Source: Archegozetes longisetosus
Taxonomy: Eukaryota; Arthropoda; Arachnida; Sarcoptiformes; Trhypochthoniidae
Direction of reading: 5' to 3'
NCBI GenBank assembly: GCA_018873245.2
Contig: JAEMBT020000009.1
Location: 15,557,794-15,621,793, forward strand
Length of the DNA: 64,000 nucleotides
Under the pieces are notes generated by a model that worked only from the letters and a program-made list of their open reading frames with translations, did not search any database and was not told where the DNA came from. This document shows, piece after piece, positions 12,122 to 22,584 of the stretch (position 1 is its first letter; the number at the start of each line of letters is the position of its first letter). A program made the position numbers and the translations under genes.

Positions 12122-13348
12122 CAGAGTCTCTATTTAATAGGGCTAAAAACTTGTAAAATTGGTAGGATTAATGAACTTAAAAGAGGAAAAAATAGGACTT
12201 AAAAATAGGACTCAAAAATTCAATCTTATTCAATTTTAAGGCATAAGACTTATCAAATGTTTATTAATTTTTCTTTTACATTAAATAGTCATTAAAAGAA
12301 ATAACATTTAAATGTTCTATCGTTTTTGTAGTCACATTTTGACGTTTATCTGAAAGAATATCTTTATATAATGAAAAAGAGCGCTCAACATCTACTGAAA
12401 CTAATGAAGCGAATCTCTTGTTATATCTGAATTCATAGTCATTTTCTCCGTCCATAAACTTTTTCAAATCCGGATTCTTAAGCAAAGATTTTTCGAGTTT
12501 CGCTAATGAACTTCCACTGAGCTGATCTTTCACTGATTCTGTGATCTCCAATTGTTTACAAGATTTCAATCCTTGATTTTGTAATTCAGAAATAGCTTCA
12601 GTTAAAAAACTCATTCCTCTTATTTCAATCAAACTGTTTTCCAAAGTATTGCTTTTAACTAAATCTTTAGCCGAAGCTATCACTTTACTGATGTTTTTTA
12701 GTCTTGAAGTGATGATCGACGTTATAATTTCCATGTTTATGAGTGAATGATATTTCACTAACGCACAATTTACACATTAATTTCAGGCCAACTATTTCTA
12801 ATTCTTTCGGATATTTTCTAACAATCATGTTTAGTTTTGATTTTATAGATGTTTTATCTTTAGGCATAATTAATGATTCAATTTAAGTTAATTATATTCA
12901 ACAATGAGTTAGATAAAACCTATTTTTTGAATGATTAAATTCAAAATTAGATCTATACTCAAACTGTAAAAACTAACTAAAGATGCAGATTGACCACAAC
13001 AGCTGCCGTGATATTTAGTCAAACTGTTATTGTCAGTCAAAACCACTACTTAATCCTTATTACCTGAGAAATGCGAAATACTTTAATCAGGTTTTATTTC
13101 TAAGAAAATGAACAAAAGCTTTTATTTGAATTTTTGAGTCAAATACTGGAAAGTTTGATTTATAGGGATTAAGTGGAATTAATAGGTAAAATAGGAAAAA
13201 TAGGACTCATTCGCCAAAAGTTGGGCTTATGGGAACATCAACATAGTCTTATTTCGTTAATAATCATATAATCGGTGCTCGTTTCACTACTTCCAATGTT
13301 TTAGACAATTGAGAAAAAAGTAGGATTTCCAATTAAATAGAGACTCTG
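12122..13348 (-). mobile_element. hAT transposon, internally deleted (1.23 kb)
   Basis: A perfect 8-bp direct repeat ATCATTAC flanks the element (12114-12121 and 13349-13356). The ends are inverted repeats CAGAGTCTCTATTTAAT (left) and ATTAAATAGAGACTCTG (right). The interior encodes only the two ends of a hAT transposase, so most of the catalytic domain has been lost. Confidence 0.92.
12276..12867 (-). pseudogene. hAT transposase remnant: BED zinc finger plus dimerisation region
   Basis: From ATG at 12867 one frame gives a short protein ending in CKLC...H...HFKTKKH, a BED-type zinc finger that binds DNA, and stops at 12685. Shortly after, in another frame, comes a stretch ending VDVERSFSLYKDILSDKRQN (about residues 123-142 of the frame starting at 12758), the conserved C-terminal dimerisation block of hAT transposases. 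The RNase-H-like catalytic core between them is missing: a complete enzyme would be 550-650 residues. It therefore cannot encode a working transposase. Confidence 0.82.
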
Positions 13349-13356
13349 ATCATTAC

Positions 13357-14031
13357 TACTATTTGGTTTTTCATTTCGCCTCCCAGTCGTTGTAGTTAAT
13401 GAACGCGTCACTACTCTCGTTTGGGATTAACCTTAAGCTTTCGCGATTGAACTTCAATACTTGAGATGAAAGTTAGAAATCTTATGCAAACATAAAGTTT
13501 CCGTTAAAAAATAATGATTCTCTTGCAATCAATTCTTGAACGTTTAAACTCTGAAAATTCAAACGACATATTACGACTTTAACATCAAATTAATATACAA
13601 TTTATTTTCAATTTCGATCATATTCAATAAAATGATAGTCTAAGTTTTAAAAAGATTTTGTTATTCTGGAGAAATTAGTATCTATATATCTATGAAGCTG
13701 AGGTCAATGTTAAACCGAAACTCCTTTTTAGACACCCATGTTCTCAGTTCAAACATTTATTAATTTAAATAAAATATTTATTTTTGTTTTTGCTCAGGAA
13801 TAATATTAAGTTTGACATCTATTCAATACTATAATTGTAGAGAACTTATTTACTTAATGATTTATGTTTTAACGCGGATGATGATTTAGGACAGCACGAT
13901 AATAATTGCAAATTGTTATTATATTTGTGACTGAAAGTTATCGCTTATATACGTACTTTAAACTACTTTTGGATAAAAAAGAGGAACCGTTCCTCTCGTT
14001 GACACGCATTGGGTAGGCTTAATCCAAAAAT
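13357..14031. other. Unassigned DNA at the left edge of the array
   Basis: No gene seen. The sequence GGTAGGCTTAATCCAA at about 14012 is the first recognisable base of the repeating A-B-C unit; it recurs at about 20992 and 40152, and inverted at about 51142 and 62470. Confidence 0.5.
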
Positions 14032-14033
14032 TA

Positions 14034-15387
14034 TTAGCACTCTTGATAAGTATCGGGACTATCATATCTTTAAAGACACTTAATGAAACTCAAACTTGAA
14101 CAAACGATTAGTGAACATATTCGCCCCAGTCTGGTTGACCAGCGTCCACCTCAGTGGGAGGTGTCTAATGCCAGTGGCGGAACCTTTTAAATTTACATCA
14201 TCTATAACTTCCTTATAAGCCATTTCAAGTTCATTCGAAGTAGTAAATCTTTTAACTTTATTAGGCCTCTTTATTCTATATATGCCATCGTAATCGCACG
14301 GGTTCAAATCAGGGCTATAAGGCGGGTGTTTCAATTCCTCCCATCGATGTCACAAAAAAATTCTTGAACTTTCGAATGTTTATGGGGTCTTGCGTTGTCA
14401 TGGAGTGTTATTAGTCTATGAATCCGCAGTTGTTTTATCGCTGGGAGTACTACTTGACTCAAAAATCAAGATAAACTTCAAAATTGACATTCGTATTTTT
14501 CGCTAGAATTCTGTAACCCAACGCTCGATATTTATGAAAGGCTATTATCATCATCTGCTTCCAATCTTGTATTGTTGCTCTAACTTTTGTGGGCCTGGGA
14601 TGCAAATTACGAGCGCTAGCATTATTTCAAATTTATGATTTTTTAAATCAATATTCTTATGGTGATTCTCCAGGGAGACGATATTGGCGAGATACCCAAT
14701 AATCCTTAGGGTCATAGTATTTGAGCCATGTCTCGTCAATAGCTATAATTCTATCCAGCATCCCATGGTCACTGTTGTATCTTTCAATGTGCTCAGTACA
14801 AATATCTGCATGTGACTTTTCTAAGCGTGAGTCAGCTAATGTAGCACCCACATGGTGGCAATTTTCTTGGCTCCGATTTCTTTCAGAAGCTTTCTTGTGG
14901 CCCAATAACTGATACCTAATGTTTCGGCATATTCGAAAGTACCCCAGTTATGGTCTTCATATAGAAGCTCTTTAAGCTTTTCCTTATGGAATTTGTCAGT
15001 TGAAGTGAGAGGTCTCCCCTTCCGAGGTACCTCTTCGCTGCTTAAACGGCTTCCATCTTTAACCTCTTTATAAAGTTGAAACACTCGTGTGCGACTTAAT
15101 GCTTGGCTGCGACCAATAGTCTGTAGCATATTATAAAATTCGGCCGCAGTAGTGCCCAATAGTACATGGCATTTAATAAAACCCCACTGTTCTTGCTTTG
15201 TAAGACTTTCCCGAAGTGGGTCAGTTTTTGGCCCACTCACATATTTAGTAATTAAAAGCGTGTAAATTATAAGCAACCGCATGACTCAGTATACTTTACT
15301 CTAATGCGCAATAATATTTCACAAACATGTTTACAACTTTGATCGTTTCCGAAATACGATAGTCCCGATACTTATCAAAACACCTAA
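14034..15387 (-). mobile_element. mariner-like transposon (about 1.35 kb), degraded gene
   Basis: Ends are inverted repeats containing TTGATAAGTATCGGGACTAT (left) and its complement (right), starting with TTAG, and flanked by TA at 14032-14033 and 15388-15389. The equivalent position in the next unit (about 21005, CCAAGAATTAGTAAAAGG) is uninterrupted, giving a clean empty site. The element therefore inserted into unit 1 after the units existed. Confidence 0.88.
14080..15282 (-). pseudogene. mariner-like transposase, several frameshifts
   Basis: Fragments in successive frames read as one transposase: an N-terminal DNA-binding part (15282-14836, LTKQEQWGFIKCHVLLG.., PRKGRPLTS), then IAIDETWLKYYDPK around the first catalytic aspartate (about 14740-14690), HDNARPHKHSK around the second (about 14405), and YSPDLNPCDY around the third (about 14320). 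At least three frame changes or stops separate them, so the gene is dead. It differs clearly from the mariner at 1.9-3.2 kb, so these are separate lineages. Confidence 0.85.
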
Positions 15388-15389
15388 TA

Positions 15390-16614
15390 GTATAAAGAGT
15401 AGTAATAAGTATTGTGAATCAAATCAATTGTTAAGTTATAGTCTATCGACTCAAAATAGTGAAGTAATATGTCAAAGAGACGATCTTTCTGCTGAGTCGC
15501 CCATCAACTGTACGGACATTCATGTATATGAACAGTTAGTAAATTATTTGGTTTAATTTTATCAAATATTTATAATAAATTAATACATAATATAATTATT
15601 AATAATATAGATGCATACATAATATAAGTAAGGCAGATTATAATCATGTTTGGTTTTAATTGCTAATAGAACGATTATTAATAATATACGACAAATCACT
15701 GTTACAAATGAATCATGTAAGATCAACAAATGTCAGGCTTTACTGTCAAAGATAACCAATTTAAATAACTTACATTCAATTTTTAAGTTGCATTTTTTAC
15801 TTATACTGTTTTGAAAGAAAGTATGCTTCAGGTATACTTCAATATAGAAATGTAATTCAAGAATTGTCATCAAACTTTTCTATTATGATTATGACTTAAT
15901 TGGATGATGTTTGACTACTTTTCTGCAAAGTCAAATATCTTTACCAAAGGTTCTGTTTTATTTATCTTTAGTTAATAAACTAGATATTTCAATAATTTTG
16001 ATTGATATGCGACAAACATTTTTCATTCATTTAAAAAATTAGTCATTTTTTAAACTTTAGTCATTATTCACTCAATAATTTTATTGAGTATGTTAGATGC
16101 TTGTTCGTTACTAGATATTTTAGTTTTCAGTTTAATAATCATATGTGAGTATACGCTATTAATAATTATTAAGAAATTTCATATTGTTTATGCTTTCAAA
16201 CGATATCGTTCTAACTCGTTATTCAAGGCTCAAAGACTGTATAAACAGAACAATCATCATTTATATATATCATTTTAACTTGTATCGATCTCTGAAGTTT
16301 TGCATTTCGAAATACGAAAGTGAGATTCAACCGATAAAACTAGTCTATGATTAGTGGAATAGGTTGGTCTCAAGCCTTGGGTCTCTCCAGTGGAAATACT
16401 ATATAGATTTTGCATTAATCACATCATGTAAATTTAAGTTAAAACATATATATTTATTATAATGTATTAATTTTATTATCGAATGAGATCTACATCTTTA
16501 TATTTATTGATTTCATATATAGCCAATATACCCATCATAATATATATATTGTAATACCCAATATCATTTATTAAAATATATTCTAGATTCTGTATCATCT
16601 TGTAATCAATACAA
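15390..16614. repeat. Unit 1 spacer on the 3' side of the first A gene
   Basis: Non-coding unit DNA, homologous to about 21005-22584 and 40165-41744. It includes a short hairpin (ACTCAATAATTTTATTGAGT, about 16068-16087) that in other units is larger (see 21597-21664). Small open frames here (for example 16084-16278) are not conserved in reading frame and are not called. Confidence 0.7.
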
Positions 16615-17364
16615 TTATTTATCCAAACATGTTTTCTTATTAGGATCATAAGAAGAAGTTAGCCATTTCTGAAAATAACCGAAATTTTTTGGGTCCATTA
16701 ATGCCAATTTATCAGCATGGGCGATAATCTCACTATGATTTACAGTGTATTCTGAAATATTAACAGAATACTCCGAGTCTTCTTTGATTTCATGTTTACC
16801 CTTGTGATAAGTCAATTCAATCGTTGTATAAGCGTATCCGAATTTCAAATGATTCTTATCACGACAATCGACGTAAAATTGCACAAGGCTACTGACATGG
16901 GGCTCTTTTTTTTCACTTGTAAGCACTGCTTTAGCCAAGTTCGCTAAACCTTCTTCGAATTTTTCCAAACTCTTTTCATCAAACCTTTTAAAAATAGCAA
17001 AAAGACTGCTAGTAATTTCGTTATAATCTCTATTTTTAAAGGATCTATCGACTCGTTCGTTATTTGCAGGTGTGTTGAGAAATGGAACATGTTCGATTGC
17101 CTCAATGAAACGATGAAACGACTGGATCAATTTAATTCTGTCGTCACAAGTTTTAATATCTTCTGATCCTGGATGGAAATCCACTCTTTTCGCCACTTGA
17201 ACCAAAACCGTACTAATAGCATCCAAATGATTTTCAATATTCGTAAACATTTCTTTTGATTTTTCTGATACTTCATCGATTCTGAGTGTTGCAAAATATG
17301 GAATAGGACTTGTTCTTGGATCATTACCAACAAGAATTAAGTTACTGAATAAGCCACCTAACAT
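16615..17364 (-). CDS. A-family protein, copy A1 (249 aa), function unknown
   Basis: I do not recognise this family. The frame continues upstream to 17397, but that part lies inside a probable 5'-UTR intron (17383-17458: GTAAGT donor, TACTAAT-like branch site, GTTAAG acceptor), so I start at the ATG at 17364, context ACAATG. A TATA box (TATAAATAC on the minus strand) lies at 17528-17536. No signal peptide or membrane segment. Mostly helical to about residue 150, then strand-like segments (..QFYVDCRDKNHLKFGYAYTTIEL..), then a final helix. Family motifs: NFHP-like (here DFHPGSEDI), VPFL and FYVD.RD. It is the most divergent A copy. It faces B1 head to head 1.38 kb away. Confidence 0.7.
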   Translation of the reverse strand: MLGGLFSNLILVGNDPRTSPIPYFATLRIDEVSEKSKEMFTNIENHLDAISTVLVQVAKRVDFHPGSEDIKTCDDRIKLIQSFHRFIEAIEHVPFLNTPANNERVDRSFKNRDYNEITSSLFAIFKRFDEKSLEKFEEGLANLAKAVLTSEKKEPHVSSLVQFYVDCRDKNHLKFGYAYTTIELTYHKGKHEIKEDSEYSVNISEYTVNHSEIIAHADKLALMDPKNFGYFQKWLTSSYDPNKKTCLDK

Positions 17365-17489
17365 TGTTCTCAGTTGTTGTTTCTTAACAAAACTCATTCA
17401 CAAATTAGTATTAATATTAATAGTATTAAATTAGTATTGTTATAATATCAATACTTACAAATTCAATATTACTTTAGAAGACAAGTTGA

Positions 17490-18145
17490 TGTCAAAAATG
17501 AATGATATCGAGACATATTTTAGTCCAGTATTTATACTAAATCTTAGACCTTGTAGTACAATAAATATCAAACTTAGAACTAATAATTTAAACCAATAGT
17601 TGTACTTTGTCAATAAAGATTAAGTCTTATGATTAATTTAGGAGTACGTGAGTATGAGCTTATCATATTTTCTTCATAATTAAGTGGAAGTATGTAAAGT
17701 TTGATTTATTTTAAAGAGATTCATATTAATGCTGTGTTATGCTTTGATAACTTTGATAACCAATATAACTTTTAATAGTCATAGACTGTAAACATTGTCA
17801 AAAGTGATAAAAATGCAAATACTGTACATAGTTACAGTAGAAGATAATTTACATGACTTATTTGTCATAAAGTTTAGTCTTGATAAAAAAAATAAATTCA
17901 TCGAATGTGAATATTTAACAAATATTTGTGAAAATATAAGTGGACTTTATCCTGATGTCTACTCATCACTTTATATGTACTTTGAATCTAACGAAATTTG
18001 ATAAATAAACGAAATGTTTCTATGACCAGATGAGTTAAGTTAAAATTAGAACATTTGATATGTAAATAAATTCATATTTTATTTATATTATTCTCACTTT
18101 TAAATGACATGCAATGTTACGAATCATCTCTTTTTTATTCCAGTA
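17490..18145. repeat. Region R of unit 1 (A upstream region)
   Basis: About 650 bp from A1's TATA box outward. It recurs upstream of the other A genes and, inverted, as R' downstream of B (19565-20205 in this unit). Common landmarks are AACATTGTCAAAAGTGATAA and AACGAAATGTTTCTATGACC. In this copy only, a 68-codon plus-strand frame (17795-18001) stays open; an extra base in the A-rich run breaks it elsewhere. Confidence 0.8.
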
Positions 18146-18619
18146 ATTATTGCTTAAAATCTTGTATTAGTTGTAACTATAAGTTCTATTGACTTAAATG
18201 AATTTGATATATCACTAATAATTATGAGTAAACAAATTTCATATAAAATCGGGTTTACATTTAATTTAGATTTATATTTGATTTATTTAAACAGTGGTTC
18301 ATGTTTGGCAAGTCGTTAAAGCATTATTTAGAAAATTAGGCTATAGGTTTCTTTTTATTAATTATGATATTTGTTATAGTAATTAAATAGTTTGAATTAA
18401 CAAAGTTTGTATCTAATTGTATGAGACACAATTTTAAGCAAATATCATCTGATTTACTATTAATAGTTAAATTTGATGCTATCAGAACTATTAACATGAC
18501 TTAAATTGTTTAAAGTGCTTCTATTGTAATAGTCTGAGCATGAACTTGTGAATAACAACTGTAGATCAAACTTCAAGGTTCGTTAGATTAGATTTGTTAT
18601 TTCTATTTGCTACTAAAGT

Positions 18620-18628
18620 TATAAATAG
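18620..18628 (+). promoter_or_regulatory. TATA box of B1 (TATAAATAG)
   Basis: TATAAATAGGGAAGAAGTTG lies about 120 bp before the B1 start codon. The same box occurs before B2 (24592-24600) and B4 (37754-37762). In B5 and its inverted copy B7 the first T is G. Confidence 0.6.
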
Positions 18629-18741
18629 GGAAGAAGTTGTTACAAGAATGTAGCATTCAAGCCTAATACTTGTCAAAGAAAAATATATTTTCGTATCGTT
18701 ATTTTGAATACTAATCTTTAACTACTATTTTACAGACTAAA

Positions 18742-19467
18742 ATGCCTATCTTGGTTTCTTCTGCTACTATTCTTGGTAAAAATACATCTGATCAATTTCA
18801 ATCTGGAAAAGATTTGGTAAATCGTAAGAATCACGTTAATTCTTTGACCTCAATCTTACATGCAGTTCAAGATAAAGCCAACTTTCATCCTAAAACTCAA
18901 GATATTTGCGGATCTGATACTCATTTGAATGATTATTTGTATGGTTTCGATAAGATACCTTTCTTGGGTCTGAATACGTTTATTTAATTAGTTAAACGAA
19001 TTGAAGGCGATAATTATGATAAATTCATAAACGGTTTGATCAAATTTTACGGTGATTTGGAAGAGAAGGATTCAAGAAAAGTAAAAAGACTATTTGGACA
19101 AATGTTTAATACTTTATTAACTAGGGACACGGATGCAAAGCAACTCTCTCAGGCAACTGAAGAATCTGCTCGCTTCATTCAATTCATCATTGATGTGAGG
19201 GATTTTAATAAAGATCCTGAAAAACATAATATAAAGTTAAACGTCTATACTGCTGATATAAAGTTTAGTATGAATGGTCGAAGTATAAAATTGAATACGA
19301 ATGATTTTTCATTCAAATTGACTCAATATGAGTTTAAAAGAGGAACTTTGATCTATCATGGGGCAGATATTCTCTCTTCAATACAATTAACAACTGTCGA
19401 TGAGTGGATTGAGGAAATGACAACCGAAAATGAAGAGGGCCTTGACAAATATATTATTTTTAAGTAA
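18742..19467 (+). pseudogene. B-family gene, copy B1, one nonsense codon
   Basis: Same length as the intact 241-residue B copies and in frame from ATG (18742) to the stop at 19467, except that codon 82, glutamine CAA in most others, is TAA (18985-18987). No other frame lesion. A TATA box lies at 18620-18628, and the start is preceded by CTACTATTTTACAG, which looks like a 3' splice site, so a small 5'-UTR intron is possible but no donor is obvious. The downstream half retains the family motifs (IQFIIDVRDFNKD, LTTVDEWIEE). Translation would end after a third of the protein. It pairs with A1. Confidence 0.75.
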
Positions 19468-19564
19468 ACGATATATTATCAAACCTATACTATACTCTTT
19501 CAATAACAATGTTATCGAAAATTAAAAATATTAAAAAGTAGCTATATCATCTGTATTATCGATA

Positions 19565-20205
19565 ATAAAAGATGATTCATAGCATTGTATGACATTTAAA
19601 AGTGAGAGTAATATAAATAAAATTTGAATTTATTTACATATCAAATTTTCTAATTTAAAGTTAACTCATCTGGTCAAAGAAACATTTCGTTTATTTATCA
19701 TACTTAGTAAGATTCAAAGTACAGATATAGTGATAAGAAAACATCAGGATAAAGTCCACTTGAGTTTTCACAAATATTTGTTAAATATTCACATTCGATT
19801 AATTTCTTTTTCTTTATCAAGATTAAACTTTATGACAAATAAGTCATGTAAATTATCTTCTACTGTAACTATGTACAGTATTTCCATTGATATCACTTTT
19901 GACAATGTTTACAGTCTATGATAATCAAAAGTTATCAAAGTTATCAAAGCATAACACAGCATTAATATGAATCTTGTTAAAATAAATCAAACTTTTCATA
20001 CTTCCACTTAATTATAAAGAAAGTATGATAAACTGATACTCACGTACTTCTAAATTAATCATCAGACTTAATCTTTATTGGTAAAGTACAACTATTGGTT
20101 GAAATTATTGGTCCTAAATTTCATATTTATTGTACTACAAGGTCTAAGATTTAGTATAAATACTGAGCTAAAATTTGTCTCGATACCATTGATTTTTGAC
20201 ACCAG
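19565..20205. repeat. Region R' of unit 1: inverted copy of R
   Basis: This is the reverse complement of 17490-18145 with scattered differences, so B1 lies between inverted repeats. R' includes a second A-type TATA box (TATAAATAC, 20155-20163), now pointing in the plus direction toward C1. Homology ends within TTTTTGACACCA, just past the predicted transcription start, and the A intron and coding region are not included. Confidence 0.8.
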
Positions 20206-20274
20206 AGGCGAATCATAGACGTACTAAGTGACCAAGTATATTCCGAGGTTGGCTAAGCTTATAGTTTTCCCAGG

Positions 20275-20466
20275 ATGATTACATACATGGCCAATGGAGC
20301 TCATCCTGAAACCCTGAGATGTGTAACAGAGGAGTTAGGTAACTTGCATAAAACTGAACCTATAATGGTACATGGAAGGGTTGCCACTATACCTGCGAAC
20401 TCTGTACCTAATGAAGCTGTCCTGATTGCAGCAGCTGAGAAAGGTATTGAGAAAATCGAAGACTAA
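20275..20466 (+). CDS. C1: 63-residue frame behind an A-type promoter
   Basis: Unrecognised. The frame begins at the first ATG downstream of the TATA box at 20155-20163 and ends KGIEKIED-stop, with AATAAA within about 10 bases of the stop. It could equally be a downstream exon, because TTTTCCCAG immediately precedes it. Six copies in the window keep the frame free of indels over their full or remaining length, yet many residue differences are non-synonymous and only C1 has ATG at this position (others have GTG or GCG, with an in-frame ATG four codons later, absent in C2). Coding status is uncertain. Confidence 0.35.
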   Translation: MITYMANGAHPETLRCVTEELGNLHKTEPIMVHGRVATIPANSVPNEAVLIAAAEKGIEKIED

Positions 20467-20469
20467 GTT

Positions 20470-22584
20470 CAATAAACTCCACTTTCCCAGCAAAATAAAA
20501 CTCTATCAAGTTCTAATTTTTTTTCTAAATCATGCTATCTTCTGTTGCTTTTCAGCTGTATTCTAAGTTAGATTATTAATATTTGTTAATAGTAAAAACT
20601 GATGTGCAATTTTATTCAGTTGCTCCACAGTTACAATGTTCTAAAAAGCAGCCTATAGAAGGGGAAAGAATGAGTGATTTTATGTAAAAAAAAAGAAATT
20701 TAAAAAAGTTAACGAGAGTCCATTCTACCAATTTGACCAAAAGATTAAGTATAGTATGAATATTAGAAACTCAACAGATACAAATTGATTGAAAAAGAGT
20801 TTAATAAGATTTATCATGCTGGAGATGATAGAAAGAGACATGAATTTTAGAGGAAACTAGACAGTTACTGAACTTAATAAAGTAAATCACATATTAAATT
20901 CTGTGTAACATTTCATATATATTCTGTTTTGTTTGAAGCATATGATTACACAAAGAACTCAAAATTTTGAGTAGTGCTGTGTTTTCTGGTAGGCTTAATC
21001 CAAGAATTAGTAAAAGGAGTAATAATAAATATTGTGAATCAAATGAAATATTTAGATATAGTGTATCGGTTCAAAATAGGGAGTGTGATGGCAAACAGAC
21101 GATCATTTTGGTAAATCGGTCATCAACTCTATGATCATTCAGGTATATTAACAATTAATGAAGTTGATATACTAATAAATCAACATATAATATGCACGTT
21201 GAAGATTTTAATAATATTTGCTTTTAATTACTAATAAAGCGATTATAATAGTAAACAACTGACTGTTACAAATGAATTGTGTCAAATCGAGAAATGTTTA
21301 GCTTTCTTATCAAAGTTGACCAATTTACATAACTTACGTTAAATTTTTAGTTACATTTCTTACTTTTATTGTTTAGCTGGAATGTATGCTTTAAGTATAC
21401 TTCAAGATACAAATGTAATTCAAGAATTTTCATCAATTTTTTCTATTATGATTATGACTTTTATTGGGTGATGTTTGATCACTTTTCTTCAAAGTCAAAT
21501 GTCTTCACCAGAAGTTGTGTTATACTGATCTTTTGTTAATAAACTATATATTACACTAATTTTGAGTGATATGCGATAAGTTTTCAATTCATTTCACTCA
21601 ATAAATTAGTCATTTCTTAAACTTCAATTTAGTTCTTTTATTCGTTAAGAAAGTTTATTGAGTAAATTAACTGTTTGTTGATTACTGGACATTTTGGTAT
21701 AATAATTCTATGCTATTCAAATCTATTAATAATTGATTAGAAATTGAAGGGCACAATAAAATTGAAAGATATCTATATTTTACAATGCAACAATAAAGAG
21801 GCACAAGCTTTCACCCTTTACATCTCAGTTTGTTATGACATCTATTATATTAATATAATTTATTTATACATTATATTAAATATTTTAATTGCGAAAAAGT
21901 CAACAAAACTTATCAAATGAAATCAATTATAGGTATAATAACATGCTTTTCTTGGAATATAATATTAAACTACAAATAAATTTTCACATTAAGACAAACT
22001 ACTTTTGTAATTTATAATTAAAATACTAAACAACTCATTGATGAGCAATAATACATTAATGTCAGACTCACTTGCCCTTTTGAACATTTAAGTATTACTA
22101 GCCTCGAAACTAGATACTCGTATATTGCATTTTACCATTAAATTGTTTATTGTTTATGCTTTCAAAAGATATGGTTCAAACAACTCCTTCAACACTCGAG
22201 ACCTATCCAAACACAATAATTAATCACGATTTATATATATCATTTTTACTTGTATCGATTTCTGAAATTTTGTATTTCGAAATACGAAAGTGAGATTCAA
22301 CCAATAAAACTAGTCTATGATTAGTGGAATAGGTTGGTCTCAAGCCTTGGGTCTCTCCAGTGGAAATACTATACAGATTTTTCATTATTCACATCATGTA
22401 CATTTAAGTTAAAACATATTTATTCATTATAACATATTAATTTTATTATCAAATGAGATCTACATCTTTATATTTATAGATTTCATATATAGCCAATATA
22501 CCCATCATAATATATATATTGTAATACCCAATATCATTTATTAAAATATATTCTTGATTCTGTATCATCTTGTAATCAATACAA
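20470..22584. repeat. Unit 1/unit 2 spacer between C1 and A2
   Basis: Repeat-unit DNA without a supported gene. At about 20690-20890 a broken frame reads like a former coding exon (NESPFYQFDQKIKYSMN.., then MLEMIERDMNF..), interrupted by stops; homologues lie at about 39850-40040 and, inverted, 51285-51450 and 62600-62780. The unit boundary motif GGTAGGCTTAATCC is at about 20991. A hairpin built from ACTCAATAAA and TTTATTGAGT spans 21597-21664. Confidence 0.6.

Noticed and set aside
18985..18987. TAA read as glutamine (alternative genetic code) or corrected by RNA editing
   Set aside because: Other genes in the window end at TAA normally, and A-to-I editing cannot turn UAA into a glutamine codon; plain nonsense mutation is simpler.
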